Below, piece by piece: positions 26,514-36,928 of a stretch of DNA of 64,000 nt. Numbering within the stretch: position 1 is the stretch's first letter; the number at the start of each line of letters is the position of its first letter. Under the pieces are notes generated by a model, which had not been told where the DNA came from, did not search any database, and saw only the letters and a list, made by a program, of their open reading frames with translations. The stretch comes from Lysobacter_L cavernae (GTDB lineage: Bacteria; Pseudomonadota; Gammaproteobacteria; Xanthomonadales; Xanthomonadaceae), in contig NZ_JBHRXK010000007.1 of assembly GCF_042648505.1 (NCBI RefSeq), positions 92,657 to 156,656 on the forward strand, given 5' to 3'. The position numbers and the translations under genes are program-made.

Positions 26514-26541
26514 AAGGCGTGGGGATTCGCCCCCACGCCTT
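26514..26541 (+). terminator. Perfect 11-bp hairpin between rplR and rpsE
   Basis: AAGGCGTGGGG and CCCCACGCCTT pair perfectly around ATTCGC, 6 bases after the rplR stop. Only one to two T follow, so termination would be partial at best. The rest of the 168-base gap has no recognisable gene or strong promoter. Confidence 0.55.
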
Positions 26542-26676
26542 GTACGCACAGCTTCACCTGCCGACGCGGGCTGCGTCGGGCGCAATGATGGGTTCCCGTC
26601 ATTCGTGCGGCATCCGAGGCATATCACAATCATAAGCGGCGACGCCGCAAATCCCTTTAATCAACGAGATACCGAA

Positions 26677-27213
26677 ATGGCTGAAGAGCAACGTGCACCG
26701 CGGGGTCGCGACCGCAACCGCGAAGAGATCGACGACGGCATGATCGAAAAGCTGATCGCGGTCAACCGCGTCAGCAAGACCGTCAAGGGCGGCCGCCAGT
26801 TCACCTTCACCGCACTGACGGTGGTGGGTGACGGCAACGGCAAGGTCGGCTTCGGCTACGGCAAGGCGCGTGAAGTGCCGGTCGCAATCCAGAAGTCGAT
26901 GGAGTACGCCCGCAAGAGCATGAACAACGTCGACCTGAACAACGGCACCCTGTGGCACGCCGTCAAGTCGGGTCACGGTGCAGCGCATGTGTTCATGCAG
27001 CCGGCGTCGGAAGGTACCGGCGTGATCGCCGGCGGCGCGATGCGCGCCGTGCTGGAAGCGGTCGGCGTCAAGAACGTGCTGGCCAAGGCCACCGGTTCGC
27101 GTAACCCGATCAACCTGGTCCGTGCCACCCTGAAGGGCCTGACCGACATGCATTCGCCGGCCAAGATCGCCGCGAAGCGTGGCAAGAAGGTGGAGGACCT
27201 GATCCATGGCTAA
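26677..27213 (+). CDS. rpsE: 30S ribosomal protein S5
   Basis: S5 contributes to accuracy and to mRNA unwinding at the entry channel. The 178-residue product starts MAEEQRAPRGRDRNREEID; the N-terminal extension is somewhat longer than in E. coli (167). The spectinomycin loop region KTVKGGRQFTFTALTVVGDG is wild type. Its end overlaps rpmD by 8 bases. Confidence 0.97.
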   Translation: MAEEQRAPRGRDRNREEIDDGMIEKLIAVNRVSKTVKGGRQFTFTALTVVGDGNGKVGFGYGKAREVPVAIQKSMEYARKSMNNVDLNNGTLWHAVKSGHGAAHVFMQPASEGTGVIAGGAMRAVLEAVGVKNVLAKATGSRNPINLVRATLKGLTDMHSPAKIAAKRGKKVEDLIHG

Positions 27214-27406
27214 GAACGAAGCCGTCAATGGCGGCACCGTCAAGGTGCGCCTGGTCAAGGGTCTGCGTGGCACCCAGTCGCGTCACCGCCTGTCGGTGCG
27301 TGCGCTGGGCCTGAACAAGCTCAACGACGTGCGTGAACTGAAGGACAGCCCGCAGGTGCGCGGCCTGATCAATCAGCTCCACTACCTCGTCCGAGTCGAG
27401 GAGTAA
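27206..27406 (+). CDS. rpmD: 50S ribosomal protein L30
   Basis: L30 is a small 23S rRNA-binding protein. The product is 66 residues with the pattern VRLVKGLRGTQSRHRLSVRALGL-like core (split as VKVRLVKGLRGTQ and SVRALGLNKLNDVRE). It overlaps rpsE by 8 bases, so reinitiation is likely. Confidence 0.96.
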   Translation: MAKNEAVNGGTVKVRLVKGLRGTQSRHRLSVRALGLNKLNDVRELKDSPQVRGLINQLHYLVRVEE

Positions 27407-27412
27407 TCAATC

Positions 27413-27850
27413 ATGCGTCTTAACACTCTCCAGCCCGCCGACGGCGCCCGCGCAGATCGCAAGCGCGTCGGTCGCGGTATCGGTTCCGGCCTCGGCAAGA
27501 CCGCAGGTCGCGGCCACAAGGGTTCGTTCGCGCGCTCGGGCAAGGGCAAGATCAAGCCGGGCTTTGAAGGCGGCCAGATGCCGATGCAGCGTCGTCTGCC
27601 GAAGATCGGCTTCCGCTCCAAGCTGTCCAAGGACACGGCCGAAGTGCTGCTGTACCAACTGGACAAGCTGGAAGCCGGCGAGATCGATTTCGCCGCGCTC
27701 AAGGCTGCCAAGCTGGTGCCGAGCACCGCCAAGCAGGCCAAGATCGTGAAGAAGGGCGAGCTGAGCAAGAAGTTCGTGCTCAAGGGCGTGCTGGCCACGG
27801 CCGGCGCCAAGGCCGCTATCGAAGCGGCTGGCGGCAAGGTCGAGGAGTAA
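27413..27850 (+). CDS. rplO: 50S ribosomal protein L15
   Basis: L15 joins late in large-subunit assembly. The 145-residue product has the glycine/arginine-rich N terminus (RKRVGRGIGSGLGKTAGRGH) and GFEGGQMPMQRRLPKIGF. It is followed 7 bases later by secY. Confidence 0.97.
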   Translation: MRLNTLQPADGARADRKRVGRGIGSGLGKTAGRGHKGSFARSGKGKIKPGFEGGQMPMQRRLPKIGFRSKLSKDTAEVLLYQLDKLEAGEIDFAALKAAKLVPSTAKQAKIVKKGELSKKFVLKGVLATAGAKAAIEAAGGKVEE

Positions 27851-27857
27851 GCACTAG

Positions 27858-29219
27858 ATGGCGCGCAGCGGTAGCAACGCGGTTGCCGGAATCGGTGGCG
27901 GACTCGGTAAGTTCACCGAGTTGCGCCAGCGCCTGCTGTTCGTCGTCGGTGCCTTGATCGTCTACCGCATCGGTTGCTACATCCCGGTGCCGGGCGTCAA
28001 TCCGGAAGCGATGCTCCAGTTGATGGAGACGCAGAAGGGCACCATCGTGGACATGTTCAACATGTTCTCGGGTGGTGCCCTGCATCGCTTCAGTCTGTTT
28101 GCGCTGAACGTGATGCCGTATATCTCGGCGTCGATCATCGTGCAGTTGCTGGTGCAGATCGTGCCTAGCCTGAAGGCCATCCAGAAGGAAGGCGAGTCGG
28201 GCCGGCGCAAGATCAACCAGTGGTCGCGCATGGGGGCGATTCCGCTGGCAGTGTTCCAGGCCTGGGGTATCGCCACGGCCCTGCAGGCCGGCGGCGCCAG
28301 CCAGGGCATCGAGGTGGTCTACAACCCCGGTCCAGGCTTCATCCTGACCGCGGTGATCGCATTGACTGCCGGTACGATGTTCCTGATGTGGATCGGTGAG
28401 CAGGTCACCGAGCGCGGCATCGGCAACGGCGTTTCCCTGATCATCTTCGCCGGCATCGTCGCGGGCCTGCCGGCGGCCGTGATTGGCATGTTCGAGCAGA
28501 TTCGCAATGGCGACATGAGCGCGCTGACCGCGATCGCGGTGGTGGCCATCGTGCTGGGCTTCACCTACCTGGTGGTGTTCGTCGAGCGCGGCCAGCGCCG
28601 CATCACGGTGAACTACGCCCGGCGCCAGGGCGGCCGCAACGCCTACATGAACCAGTCGTCGTTCCTGCCGCTCAAGCTCAACATGGCGGGTGTGATCCCG
28701 GCCATCTTTGCCTCGAGCATCGTGATGTTCCCGGCGACGGCGGCGACCTGGTTCAGCCAGGGCAATTCGGGTTCGTGGCTGCAGCGCGTCAGCCAGTGGT
28801 TGAACCCGGGTGAGCCGTTGCACATGATCCTGTATGCGGCGCTGATCACCGGTTTCGCGTTCTTCTACACGGCGCTGGTGTTCAACTCGCAGGAAACGGC
28901 CGACAATCTCAAGAAGTCGGGCGCGCTGATTCCGGGCATCCGTCCGGGCAAGGCCACCGCCGATTACGTCGATGGCGTGCTGACCCGCCTCACCGCGGCC
29001 GGTGCGGTCTACCTGGTGCTGGTCTGCCTGTTGCCGGAAGTCATGCGTACCCAGATGGGCACCTCGTTCTACTTCGGTGGCACCTCACTGTTGATCGTGG
29101 TGGTGGTGGTCATGGACTTCATCGCCCAGATCCAGGCTCACCTGATGTCGCATCAGTACGAAAGCCTGCTGAAGAAAGCGAACTTGAAAGGCGGCTCGCG
29201 CGGTCTGTCGCGCGGGTAA
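27858..29219 (+). CDS. secY: Preprotein translocase subunit SecY
   Basis: SecY is the protein-conducting channel of the inner membrane and partner of SecE (at 794). The 453-residue protein has about ten hydrophobic segments, the plug and TM2 region (GGALHRFSLFALNVMPYISA), and the conserved cytosolic loops with QEGESGRRKINQW-like sequence (KEGESGRRKINQWSRMG) and YARRQGGRNAYMNQSSFLPLK. It ends the spc operon. No rpmJ (L36) is found after it, unlike in many gammaproteobacteria. Confidence 0.98.
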   Translation: MARSGSNAVAGIGGGLGKFTELRQRLLFVVGALIVYRIGCYIPVPGVNPEAMLQLMETQKGTIVDMFNMFSGGALHRFSLFALNVMPYISASIIVQLLVQIVPSLKAIQKEGESGRRKINQWSRMGAIPLAVFQAWGIATALQAGGASQGIEVVYNPGPGFILTAVIALTAGTMFLMWIGEQVTERGIGNGVSLIIFAGIVAGLPAAVIGMFEQIRNGDMSALTAIAVVAIVLGFTYLVVFVERGQRRITVNYARRQGGRNAYMNQSSFLPLKLNMAGVIPAIFASSIVMFPATAATWFSQGNSGSWLQRVSQWLNPGEPLHMILYAALITGFAFFYTALVFNSQETADNLKKSGALIPGIRPGKATADYVDGVLTRLTAAGAVYLVLVCLLPEVMRTQMGTSFYFGGTSLLIVVVVVMDFIAQIQAHLMSHQYESLLKKANLKGGSRGLSRG

Positions 29220-29536
29220 GATGCAATTCCAACGTCTCCCGCGGGTATCTCCGGCGGCTTGACGACACGATGGGCGGCTCACGCGGCGTCTCGCGCGTGA
29301 GTGAGCCAGGACCGATCCGCGTGCCAGAGTAGCGCGCGGTGCCGGGTAGGGCGGTTCGCCGCGTCTACCTAGGCAGTCCGGGTTCGTCGCCGGAGCATGG
29401 GCACACTCCCCATGCCGGGTTCTGCCGTGCCTTAGGGTACGGCAGGGCTTCCTATTAACCCGAGACTTTGTTAAACTTTCCAGTTCACTCTGCCGGGATT
29501 ATCCGTCCTGGCCGCCAATCAGTTGGAGATCGCGTT
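29220..29536 (+). promoter_or_regulatory. Structured secY-rpsM intergenic region with candidate promoter
   Basis: No gene is seen in these 317 bases. Two hairpins stand out: GCATGGG-CACACTC-CCCATGC (29395-29415) and CTGCCGTGCC-TTAG-GGTACGGCAG (29422-29445). A TAAACT box (29472-29477) with a weak upstream TTCCTA (29449-29454) could be the alpha-operon promoter. The leader could also hold the S4-binding site that controls this operon in E. coli, which was not recognised directly. Confidence 0.45.
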
Positions 29537-29893
29537 ATGGCGCGTATTGCGGGCGTCAACTTGCCTGCCCAGAAGCACGTCTGGGTCGGGCTGCAAAGCA
29601 TCTACGGCATCGGCCGTACTCGTTCGAAGAAGGTCTGCGATTCGGCCGGCGTGAATTCGTCGACCAAGATCCGTGACCTGTCCGAGCCGGAAGTCGAGCG
29701 CCTGCGCGCCGAAGTCGGCAAGTTCGTTGTCGAAGGCGACCTGCGTCGCGAGATCGGCATCGCCATCAAGCGTTTGATGGACTTGGCCTGCTACCGCGGC
29801 CTGCGTCACCGTCGCGGCCTGCCGCTGCGCGGCCAGCGCACGCGTACCAATGCCCGTACCCGCAAGGGTCCGCGCAAAGCCATCCGGAAGTAA
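29537..29893 (+). CDS. rpsM: 30S ribosomal protein S13
   Basis: S13 in the 30S head contacts P-site tRNA. The start MARIAGVNLPAQKHVWVGLQ at 29537, with TTGGAGA upstream, gives 118 residues; the frame is open further upstream but without homology. The C-terminal RGLRHRRGLPLRGQRTRTNA is diagnostic. It is the first gene of the alpha operon. Confidence 0.98.
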   Translation: MARIAGVNLPAQKHVWVGLQSIYGIGRTRSKKVCDSAGVNSSTKIRDLSEPEVERLRAEVGKFVVEGDLRREIGIAIKRLMDLACYRGLRHRRGLPLRGQRTRTNARTRKGPRKAIRK

Positions 29894-29903
29894 GGAATAG
29901 ATC

Positions 29904-30296
29904 ATGGCTAAGCCGGCTGCTGCCAAAACCAAGAAGAAGATCAAGCGGGTCGTCACCGACGGTATCGCCCACGTCCACGCTTCTTTCAACAACACCATCA
30001 TCACGATCACCGACCGCCAGGGCAACGCGCTGTCGTGGGCGACTTCGGGTGGCGCGGGTTTCCGCGGCTCGCGCAAGTCGACCCCGTTCGCCGCCCAGGT
30101 GGCTGCCGAAAAGGCCGGCCGTGCTGCGCTCGACTACGGCGTGAAGTCGCTGGAAGTGCGCATCAAGGGCCCGGGTCCGGGTCGTGAGTCCGCCGTTCGT
30201 TCGTTGAACAACGTCGGTTACAAGATCATGAACATCATCGACGTGACGCCAATCCCGCACAACGGGTGCCGTCCGCCGAAGAAGCGTCGCGTCTGA
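29904..30296 (+). CDS. rpsK: 30S ribosomal protein S11
   Basis: S11 lies on the platform near the mRNA exit. The 130-residue product has HASFNNTIITITDRQGNAL and ends in PHNGCRPPKKRRV, both family hallmarks. Confidence 0.98.
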   Translation: MAKPAAAKTKKKIKRVVTDGIAHVHASFNNTIITITDRQGNALSWATSGGAGFRGSRKSTPFAAQVAAEKAGRAALDYGVKSLEVRIKGPGPGRESAVRSLNNVGYKIMNIIDVTPIPHNGCRPPKKRRV

Positions 30297-30310
30297 GGAG
30301 CTGAAGAAAA

Positions 30311-30940
30311 ATGGCTCGTTATATTGGTCCCACCTGTAAGCTCGCCCGTCGCGAAGGCGCCGACCTCGGCCTGAAGTCGTCCGCCCGTGCGCTGGACTCG
30401 AAGTGCAAACTCGAGCAGAAGCCCGGCCAGCATGGCCCCACCGCCCGCAAGGGCAAGCTGTCCGATTACGCCACCCAGCTGCGCGAGAAGCAGAAGGTCA
30501 AGCGTATCTACGGTCTGCTGGAGCGCCAGTTCCGCAACTACTACAAGAAGGCCTCGACCAAGAAGGGCAACACGGGTGAAAACCTGCTGCAGCTCCTCGA
30601 GACCCGTCTTGACAACGTCGTCTACCGCATGGGCTTCGCAGTGACCCGCCCGGCCGCGCGCCAGCTGGTTTCGCACCGCGGTGTCACGGTCAACGGCAAG
30701 CCGGTCAATCTGCCGTCGTACCAGGTCAAGGCCGGCGACGCGATCGCGTTGGCCGAACGCGCCCAGAAGCAGCTCCGCGTGCAGGAATCCCTGACCGTGG
30801 CCACGCAGATGGACCTCTCGCCGTCGTGGGTTGAAGTCGACAGCAAGAAGTTCAGCGGCGTGTTCAAGGCTGTTCCGGATCGTGCTGACCTGCCGGCTGA
30901 CATCAACGAAGCGCTGATCGTCGAGCTGTACTCGAAGTAA
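30311..30940 (+). CDS. rpsD: 30S ribosomal protein S4
   Basis: S4 nucleates 30S assembly and in E. coli represses the alpha operon. The 209-residue product has the S4 RNA-binding domain (LDNVVYRMGFAVTRPAARQL; VSHRGVTVNGKPVNLPSYQV) and ends with INEALIVELYSK. Confidence 0.98.
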   Translation: MARYIGPTCKLARREGADLGLKSSARALDSKCKLEQKPGQHGPTARKGKLSDYATQLREKQKVKRIYGLLERQFRNYYKKASTKKGNTGENLLQLLETRLDNVVYRMGFAVTRPAARQLVSHRGVTVNGKPVNLPSYQVKAGDAIALAERAQKQLRVQESLTVATQMDLSPSWVEVDSKKFSGVFKAVPDRADLPADINEALIVELYSK

Positions 30941-30958
30941 TCCAGGAGACGCCAGAAC

Positions 30959-31957
30959 ATGACGGTTACCGCAAACCAGGTGCTGCGTCCGCGCGGCCCC
31001 CAGATCGAACGCCTCACGGGCAACCGTGCCAAGGTCGTGATCGAGCCGCTGGAGCGTGGCTATGGCCATACGCTCGGCAATGCGCTGCGCCGCGTGCTGC
31101 TGTCGTCGATCCCGGGCTTCGCAATCACGGAAGTCGAGATCGATGGCGTGCTGCACGAGTACACCACGGTCGAAGGTCTGGAAGAGGACGTGCTCGAGGT
31201 TCTGCTGAACCTCAAGGACGTCGCCATCCGCATGCACACCGGTGAATCCTCGACGCTGTCGCTGTCCAAGCAGGGCCCCGGCATCGTCACCGCCGGTGAC
31301 ATCAAGACCGACCACAACGTCGAGATCCTCAATCCGGAGCACGTGATCGCGCACCTGACCAAGGACACCGCGCTCAACATGCGTCTGAAGATCGAGCGCG
31401 GCTTCGGCTACCAGCCGGCTGCTGCGCGTCGCCGTCCGGACGAGGAGACCCGCGCCATCGGTCGCCTGATGCTGGACGCGTCGTTCTCGCCGGTCCGCCG
31501 CGTCGCCTACGCCGTCGAGGCCGCCCGCGTCGAACAGCGCACCGACCTCGACAAGCTCGTCCTCGACATCGAGACCAACGGCACGATCGACGCCGAGGAA
31601 GCCGTGCGCACCGCCGCCGACATCCTCAGTGACCAGCTGTCGGTGTTCGGTGACTTCACCCACCGCGACCGCGGTGCGGCGAAGCCGGCCACCAGTGGAA
31701 TCGACCCGATCCTGCTGCGTCCGATCGACGACCTCGAGCTGACCGTGCGTTCGGCCAACTGCCTCAAGGCCGAGAGCATCTACTACGTCGGCGATCTGAT
31801 CCAGAAGACCGAAGTCGAGCTGCTCAAGACGCCGAACCTCGGCAAGAAGTCGCTCACCGAGATCAAGGAAGTCCTCGCACAGCGCGGTCTGTCCCTTGGC
31901 ATGAAGCTCGAGAACTGGCCGCCGGCGGGCATCGCCTCGCACGGCATGATGGGCTGA
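30959..31957 (+). CDS. rpoA: DNA-directed RNA polymerase subunit alpha
   Basis: Alpha nucleates polymerase assembly through its N-terminal domain and contacts UP elements and activators with its C-terminal domain. The product is 332 residues. GYGHTLGNALRRVLLSSIPG is the dimerisation signature. The alphaCTD (DDLELTVRSANCLKAESIYY; LLKTPNLGKKSLTEIKEVL) is intact. rplQ follows after 197 bases with a long hairpin between. Confidence 0.98.
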   Translation: MTVTANQVLRPRGPQIERLTGNRAKVVIEPLERGYGHTLGNALRRVLLSSIPGFAITEVEIDGVLHEYTTVEGLEEDVLEVLLNLKDVAIRMHTGESSTLSLSKQGPGIVTAGDIKTDHNVEILNPEHVIAHLTKDTALNMRLKIERGFGYQPAAARRRPDEETRAIGRLMLDASFSPVRRVAYAVEAARVEQRTDLDKLVLDIETNGTIDAEEAVRTAADILSDQLSVFGDFTHRDRGAAKPATSGIDPILLRPIDDLELTVRSANCLKAESIYYVGDLIQKTEVELLKTPNLGKKSLTEIKEVLAQRGLSLGMKLENWPPAGIASHGMMG

Positions 31958-31977
31958 GCCTCGCGCTTTAGATTTAC

Positions 31978-32005
31978 GCAGGCCGCGCCTTCGGGTGCGG
32001 CCTGC
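31978..32005 (+). other. UUCG-capped 12-bp hairpin between rpoA and rplQ
   Basis: GCAGGCCGCGCC and GGTGCGGCCTGC pair (one G-T wobble) around a TTCG tetraloop, an exceptionally stable cap. No T-run follows, so it is more likely an mRNA-stability or partial attenuation element than a full terminator. Confidence 0.6.
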
Positions 32006-32154
32006 GGTTCCTGCAAGACCAACACCGACGGGCCTGAAGGCCTGCGGTTTGCCGGCCACGGAGGGTCGGTTCGGACCACCCGCAGTCCAATGCTCCAACG
32101 CCTGGATGGCGACAGCGAAGTTCAACGGTTCAACATTCACCAGGAATCCCAGTC

Positions 32155-32529
32155 ATGCGCCACAAGAAAGCCGGCCGTAAGTTCAGCCGCACCAGTGCCC
32201 ATCGCGACGCCATGTTCACCAATATGGCCGCCTCGCTGATCAAGCACGGCCTCATCCGTACCACCCTGCCCAAGGCCAAGGAGCTGCGCCGCGTTGCCGA
32301 GCCGCTCATCACCCTGGCCAAGGTCGACGGCGTCGCCAACCGCCGCCTCGCCTTCTCGCGCCTGCGCGACAAGGAAGCCGTGGGCACGCTGTTCACCACC
32401 CTCGGCCCGCGTTACCAGGCCCGCCCGGGCGGCTACCTGCGCATCCTCAAGTGCGGTTTCCGCGCTGGCGACAATGCGCCGATGGCCTACGTCGAGCTGG
32501 TTGACCGTCCGGAAGCCGCCACGGAGTAA
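32155..32529 (+). CDS. rplQ: 50S ribosomal protein L17
   Basis: L17 is an assembly protein near the tunnel exit. The 124 residues start MRHKKAGRKFSRTSAHRDAM and contain PKAKELRRVAEPLITLAK. It is the last gene of the alpha operon and is followed by a strong terminator. Confidence 0.98.
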   Translation: MRHKKAGRKFSRTSAHRDAMFTNMAASLIKHGLIRTTLPKAKELRRVAEPLITLAKVDGVANRRLAFSRLRDKEAVGTLFTTLGPRYQARPGGYLRILKCGFRAGDNAPMAYVELVDRPEAATE

Positions 32530-32581
32530 TCCGCAGCGGTTTGCCGCAGGCCGATGGCAGCGATGCCATCAGCCGACGCAG

Positions 32582-32610
32582 AAGCCCTGGCGCTTGCGCC
32601 GGGGCTTTTT
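32582..32610 (+). terminator. Intrinsic terminator of the alpha operon
   Basis: AAGCCCTGGCG and CGCCGGGGCTT form an 11-bp stem (one T-G wobble) with loop CTTG, followed by TTTTT. It lies 53 bases after rplQ and closes the long run of ribosomal genes. Confidence 0.88.
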
Positions 32611-32707
32611 GCTGTGTCAAATCCGGGGGCGTGGTAACAGCGAGCGAACTTCCAGCGGCCAGCGCGGTCAGCTGTTCAGCTCTCCGACGAGTACGTAAGC
32701 TGACGAC

Positions 32708-33214
32708 ATGACCATCTCGATCCTGCGCGGCTCGTTCCGCACCCAGTACCTCCTGGGCTTCATCGCCTGCGCCGGCCTTCTGGCCTACGCGTTCTACCTG
32801 CAGCTGCACGATGGCCTGGAGCCGTGTCCGCTGTGCATCTTCCAGCGCGTGGCGTTCTGCGTGCTTGGCCTGGTGTTCCTGGTCGGCGCCCTGCATGCGC
32901 CCAAGGGTCAGGCGGGGCGGCGTGGCTACGGTGTGCTGGCACTGCTGGCGGCGGTCGCCGGCATCGCCGTCGCCGGCAACCATGTGCGTCTTCAGCACCT
33001 GCCACCGGACCAGGTGCCGTCGTGTGGCCCGGGCTTGGACTACATGCTCGACGCGATGCCGATCAGCGGTGTGATCCGCAAGGTCATGACCGGCTCGGGC
33101 GAGTGCGCCAACGTCGACTGGAGCTTCCTCGGCCTGGCGATGCCGGCCTGGAGCCTGGTCTGGTTCGTGCTGCTGGCGCTGTGGGCCGGCTACGCCGCAT
33201 TCCGGCGCCGCTGA
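32708..33214 (+). CDS. dsbB: Disulfide bond formation protein DsbB
   Basis: DsbB is an inner-membrane quinone reductase that reoxidises periplasmic DsbA. The 168-residue protein has four hydrophobic segments. The first redox pair is C40-P-L-C43 in EPCPLCIFQR, and the second periplasmic pair is C106 and C133 (SCGPGLD ... GECANVDW). All four catalytic cysteines are present. It stands alone after the ribosomal block, with no dsbA nearby. Confidence 0.95.
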   Translation: MTISILRGSFRTQYLLGFIACAGLLAYAFYLQLHDGLEPCPLCIFQRVAFCVLGLVFLVGALHAPKGQAGRRGYGVLALLAAVAGIAVAGNHVRLQHLPPDQVPSCGPGLDYMLDAMPISGVIRKVMTGSGECANVDWSFLGLAMPAWSLVWFVLLALWAGYAAFRRR

Positions 33215-33303
33215 ACCCGCCGCCACGGTTGCCGCTGTAACGGTTGCAGCCCGGCGTGCGAGCGCCGATGATGATTCGCCGCATTGCAGCAATCGCTCCC
33301 GCC

Positions 33304-34692
33304 ATGCCTACGCCCGATCGCAATCTCCGTGCCGTGAACCTGCCCACCGACTGGTCGCCGTTGTCCTGGCGCGACCGTCCCGCGATGCAGTTGCCGACGT
33401 ATCCGGACGAGTCGGCACTGGAGTCGGCGCTGAGCGAATTGCGTGCGTTGCCGCCGCTGGTGACCTCGTGGGAGATCCTGGCGCTCAAGCAGCAACTGGC
33501 CGAAGCGCAGGAAGGCAAGCGCTTCCTGTTGCAGGGCGGTGATTGCGCCGAAAGCTTCGATGCCTGCAGCTCGGACGTGATCTCCAACCGCCTCAAGGTG
33601 CTGTTGCAGATGAGCCTGGTGCTGGTGCACGGCCTGCGCAAACCGGTGGTGCGTGTCGGCCGTTTTGCCGGTCAGTACGCCAAGCCGCGCTCGGCCGACA
33701 CCGAGACCATCGGCGATGTCACCCTGCCGAGCTACCGCGGTGACGTGGTCAATGCCCCCGAGTTCACCGCCGCGGCGCGCGCGCCGGACCCGCGCCGCAT
33801 GATCAAGGCGCACGCGCGCTCGGCGATGACGATGAATTTTGTCCGTGCGCTGATCGACGGCGGCTTCGCCGACCTGCATCACCCCGAATACTGGAACCTG
33901 AGCTGGGTCGGTCATTCACCGTTGGCCGACGAATACCGCCGCATGGTCAACGCGATCGGCGACGCGGTGCGCTTCATGGAGACATTGTCCGGCAGCGAGG
34001 TGCACAACCTCAACCGCGTCGACTTCTACACCTCGCACGAGGCCTTGCTGCTGCCGTACGAGGAGTCGTTGACGCGACAGGTGCCGCGCCATTGGGGTTG
34101 GTTCAACCTCAGCACGCATTACCCGTGGATCGGCATGCGCACGGCCGCGGTCGATGGCGCACACGCGGAGTACTTCCGCGGCATCCGAAACCCGATCGCG
34201 CTGAAAGTGGGCCCGTCGGTCACGCCGGACCAACTGCTGCGCACGATCGACCTGCTCAACCCCGAGGACGAACCGGGCCGGTTGACCTTCATCCACCGCA
34301 TGGGCGCGACCGGCATCGCCGACAAACTGCCGCCGTTGCTGGAGGCGGTGCGCCGCGACGGTCGCCGCGTGCTGTGGGTGTGCGACCCGATGCATGGCAA
34401 CACCGAGAGCACCAGCAACGGCTACAAGACCCGTCGCTTCCGCAACATCCGCAGCGAGCTGGAGCAGGCGTTCGAACTGCACGCCGCGGCCGGTACGCGT
34501 CTGGGCGGCGCGCACCTAGAGCTGACTGGCGAGGACGTGACCGAGTGCCTCGGCGGCGCACGCGAGCTGACCGAGAGCGATCTGGAGCGCGCCTACAAGT
34601 CGACGGTCGATCCGCGCCTGAACTACGAGCAGGCGCTGGAGATCGCGATGCTGATCGTGCGCAAGCAGGCGCAGATCGCCGCGCCTGCCTGA
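33304..34692 (+). CDS. Class II 3-deoxy-7-phosphoheptulonate (DAHP) synthase
   Basis: The enzyme condenses phosphoenolpyruvate and erythrose 4-phosphate, the first step of the shikimate pathway. This is the plant-like class II (AroH-II/AroA-II) family, not the E. coli AroFGH type. Signatures include RFLLQGGDCAESFD with the metal-binding C81, RVGRFAGQYAKPRS, and LWVCDPMHGNTE. The product is 462 residues from the ATG at 33304. In-frame ATGs at 33244 and 33271 exist; no start has a good ribosome binding site, so the start is chosen by family length. A terminator follows. Confidence 0.93.
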   Translation: MPTPDRNLRAVNLPTDWSPLSWRDRPAMQLPTYPDESALESALSELRALPPLVTSWEILALKQQLAEAQEGKRFLLQGGDCAESFDACSSDVISNRLKVLLQMSLVLVHGLRKPVVRVGRFAGQYAKPRSADTETIGDVTLPSYRGDVVNAPEFTAAARAPDPRRMIKAHARSAMTMNFVRALIDGGFADLHHPEYWNLSWVGHSPLADEYRRMVNAIGDAVRFMETLSGSEVHNLNRVDFYTSHEALLLPYEESLTRQVPRHWGWFNLSTHYPWIGMRTAAVDGAHAEYFRGIRNPIALKVGPSVTPDQLLRTIDLLNPEDEPGRLTFIHRMGATGIADKLPPLLEAVRRDGRRVLWVCDPMHGNTESTSNGYKTRRFRNIRSELEQAFELHAAAGTRLGGAHLELTGEDVTECLGGARELTESDLERAYKSTVDPRLNYEQALEIAMLIVRKQAQIAAPA

Positions 34693-34713
34693 TCAACTCG
34701 ATGTGGCAAGTAA

Positions 34714-34742
34714 AACGAAGGCCGGCATTGCCGGCCTTCGTT
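34714..34742. terminator. Bidirectional terminator between DAHP synthase and amidase genes
   Basis: AACGAAGGCCGGC and GCCGGCCTTCGTT form a perfect 13-bp stem with an ATT loop; TTGTTT follows on the + strand and an A-rich stretch (TAAAA) precedes it. It serves the convergent genes on both sides. Confidence 0.85.
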
Positions 34743-34753
34743 GTTTCGGGTGG

Positions 34754-36415
<1,662 letters not shown>

Positions 36416-36455
36416 GGCGATTCCCCGGTCGCGGATGGCGTCCGGAGCATAGCGA

Positions 36456-36926
36456 TCAGCGGCGGCGCTTCACAAGGTCGCGTGCCAGCACTGCGACCAC
36501 GATCAAGTTGACGATCAGCACGATCGTCGACAGCCAGCCCGGATGGCGGAACAGCGCGTAGACATCCAGTGGCAGGTAGACCGCCGCGCTGATGCAGCCC
36601 AGCCACGACGCCCAGGCCTTGGCGCGCCACAGCCCCCAGGCTTCGAGCAGACGCAGCAGGCCGTAGGCCAGCACGGCCGCAGCGGCCAGATGCACCGAAT
36701 CGGGGTTGATGGTCTGCGACAGCCAGGCCAGCGCACCGTGGTCGGGATCGAGCTGGAAGCGGCTGGTCAGTTCCTGCAGCCAGCGCACCAGCGGTGCCGG
36801 CCCAAGCAGTTCCAGGCCACTGGCGGCAAGCAATGCCAGCAGGCCCTTGGCGGCCTCGAACAGGGCAATGGCATGCAGGCCCGGATGGGCATGCGGGCGC
36901 GGGTCGTAGGGGGTGTCCGCGGTCAT
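36456..36926 (-). CDS. DUF2127-like membrane protein
   Basis: The 156-residue integral membrane protein has about four hydrophobic segments (near residues 18-40, 75-95, 105-122 and 128-148). Its N terminus HAIALFEAAKGLLALLAASG fits the DUF2127 family. Function is unknown. It starts 2 bases after the upstream minus-strand gene, so the two are probably translated from one mRNA. Confidence 0.75.
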   Translation of the reverse strand: MTADTPYDPRPHAHPGLHAIALFEAAKGLLALLAASGLELLGPAPLVRWLQELTSRFQLDPDHGALAWLSQTINPDSVHLAAAAVLAYGLLRLLEAWGLWRAKAWASWLGCISAAVYLPLDVYALFRHPGWLSTIVLIVNLIVVAVLARDLVKRRR

Positions 36927-36928
36927 CG

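Noticed and set aside
29220..29536. Possible rpmJ (L36) gene after secY
   Set aside because: No 37-41-codon frame with the L36 Cys/His pattern was found on the + strand.
30218..32140. 640-codon minus-strand frame opposite rpsD-rpoA
   Set aside because: It is the same GC-bias shadow over well-supported ribosomal and polymerase genes.
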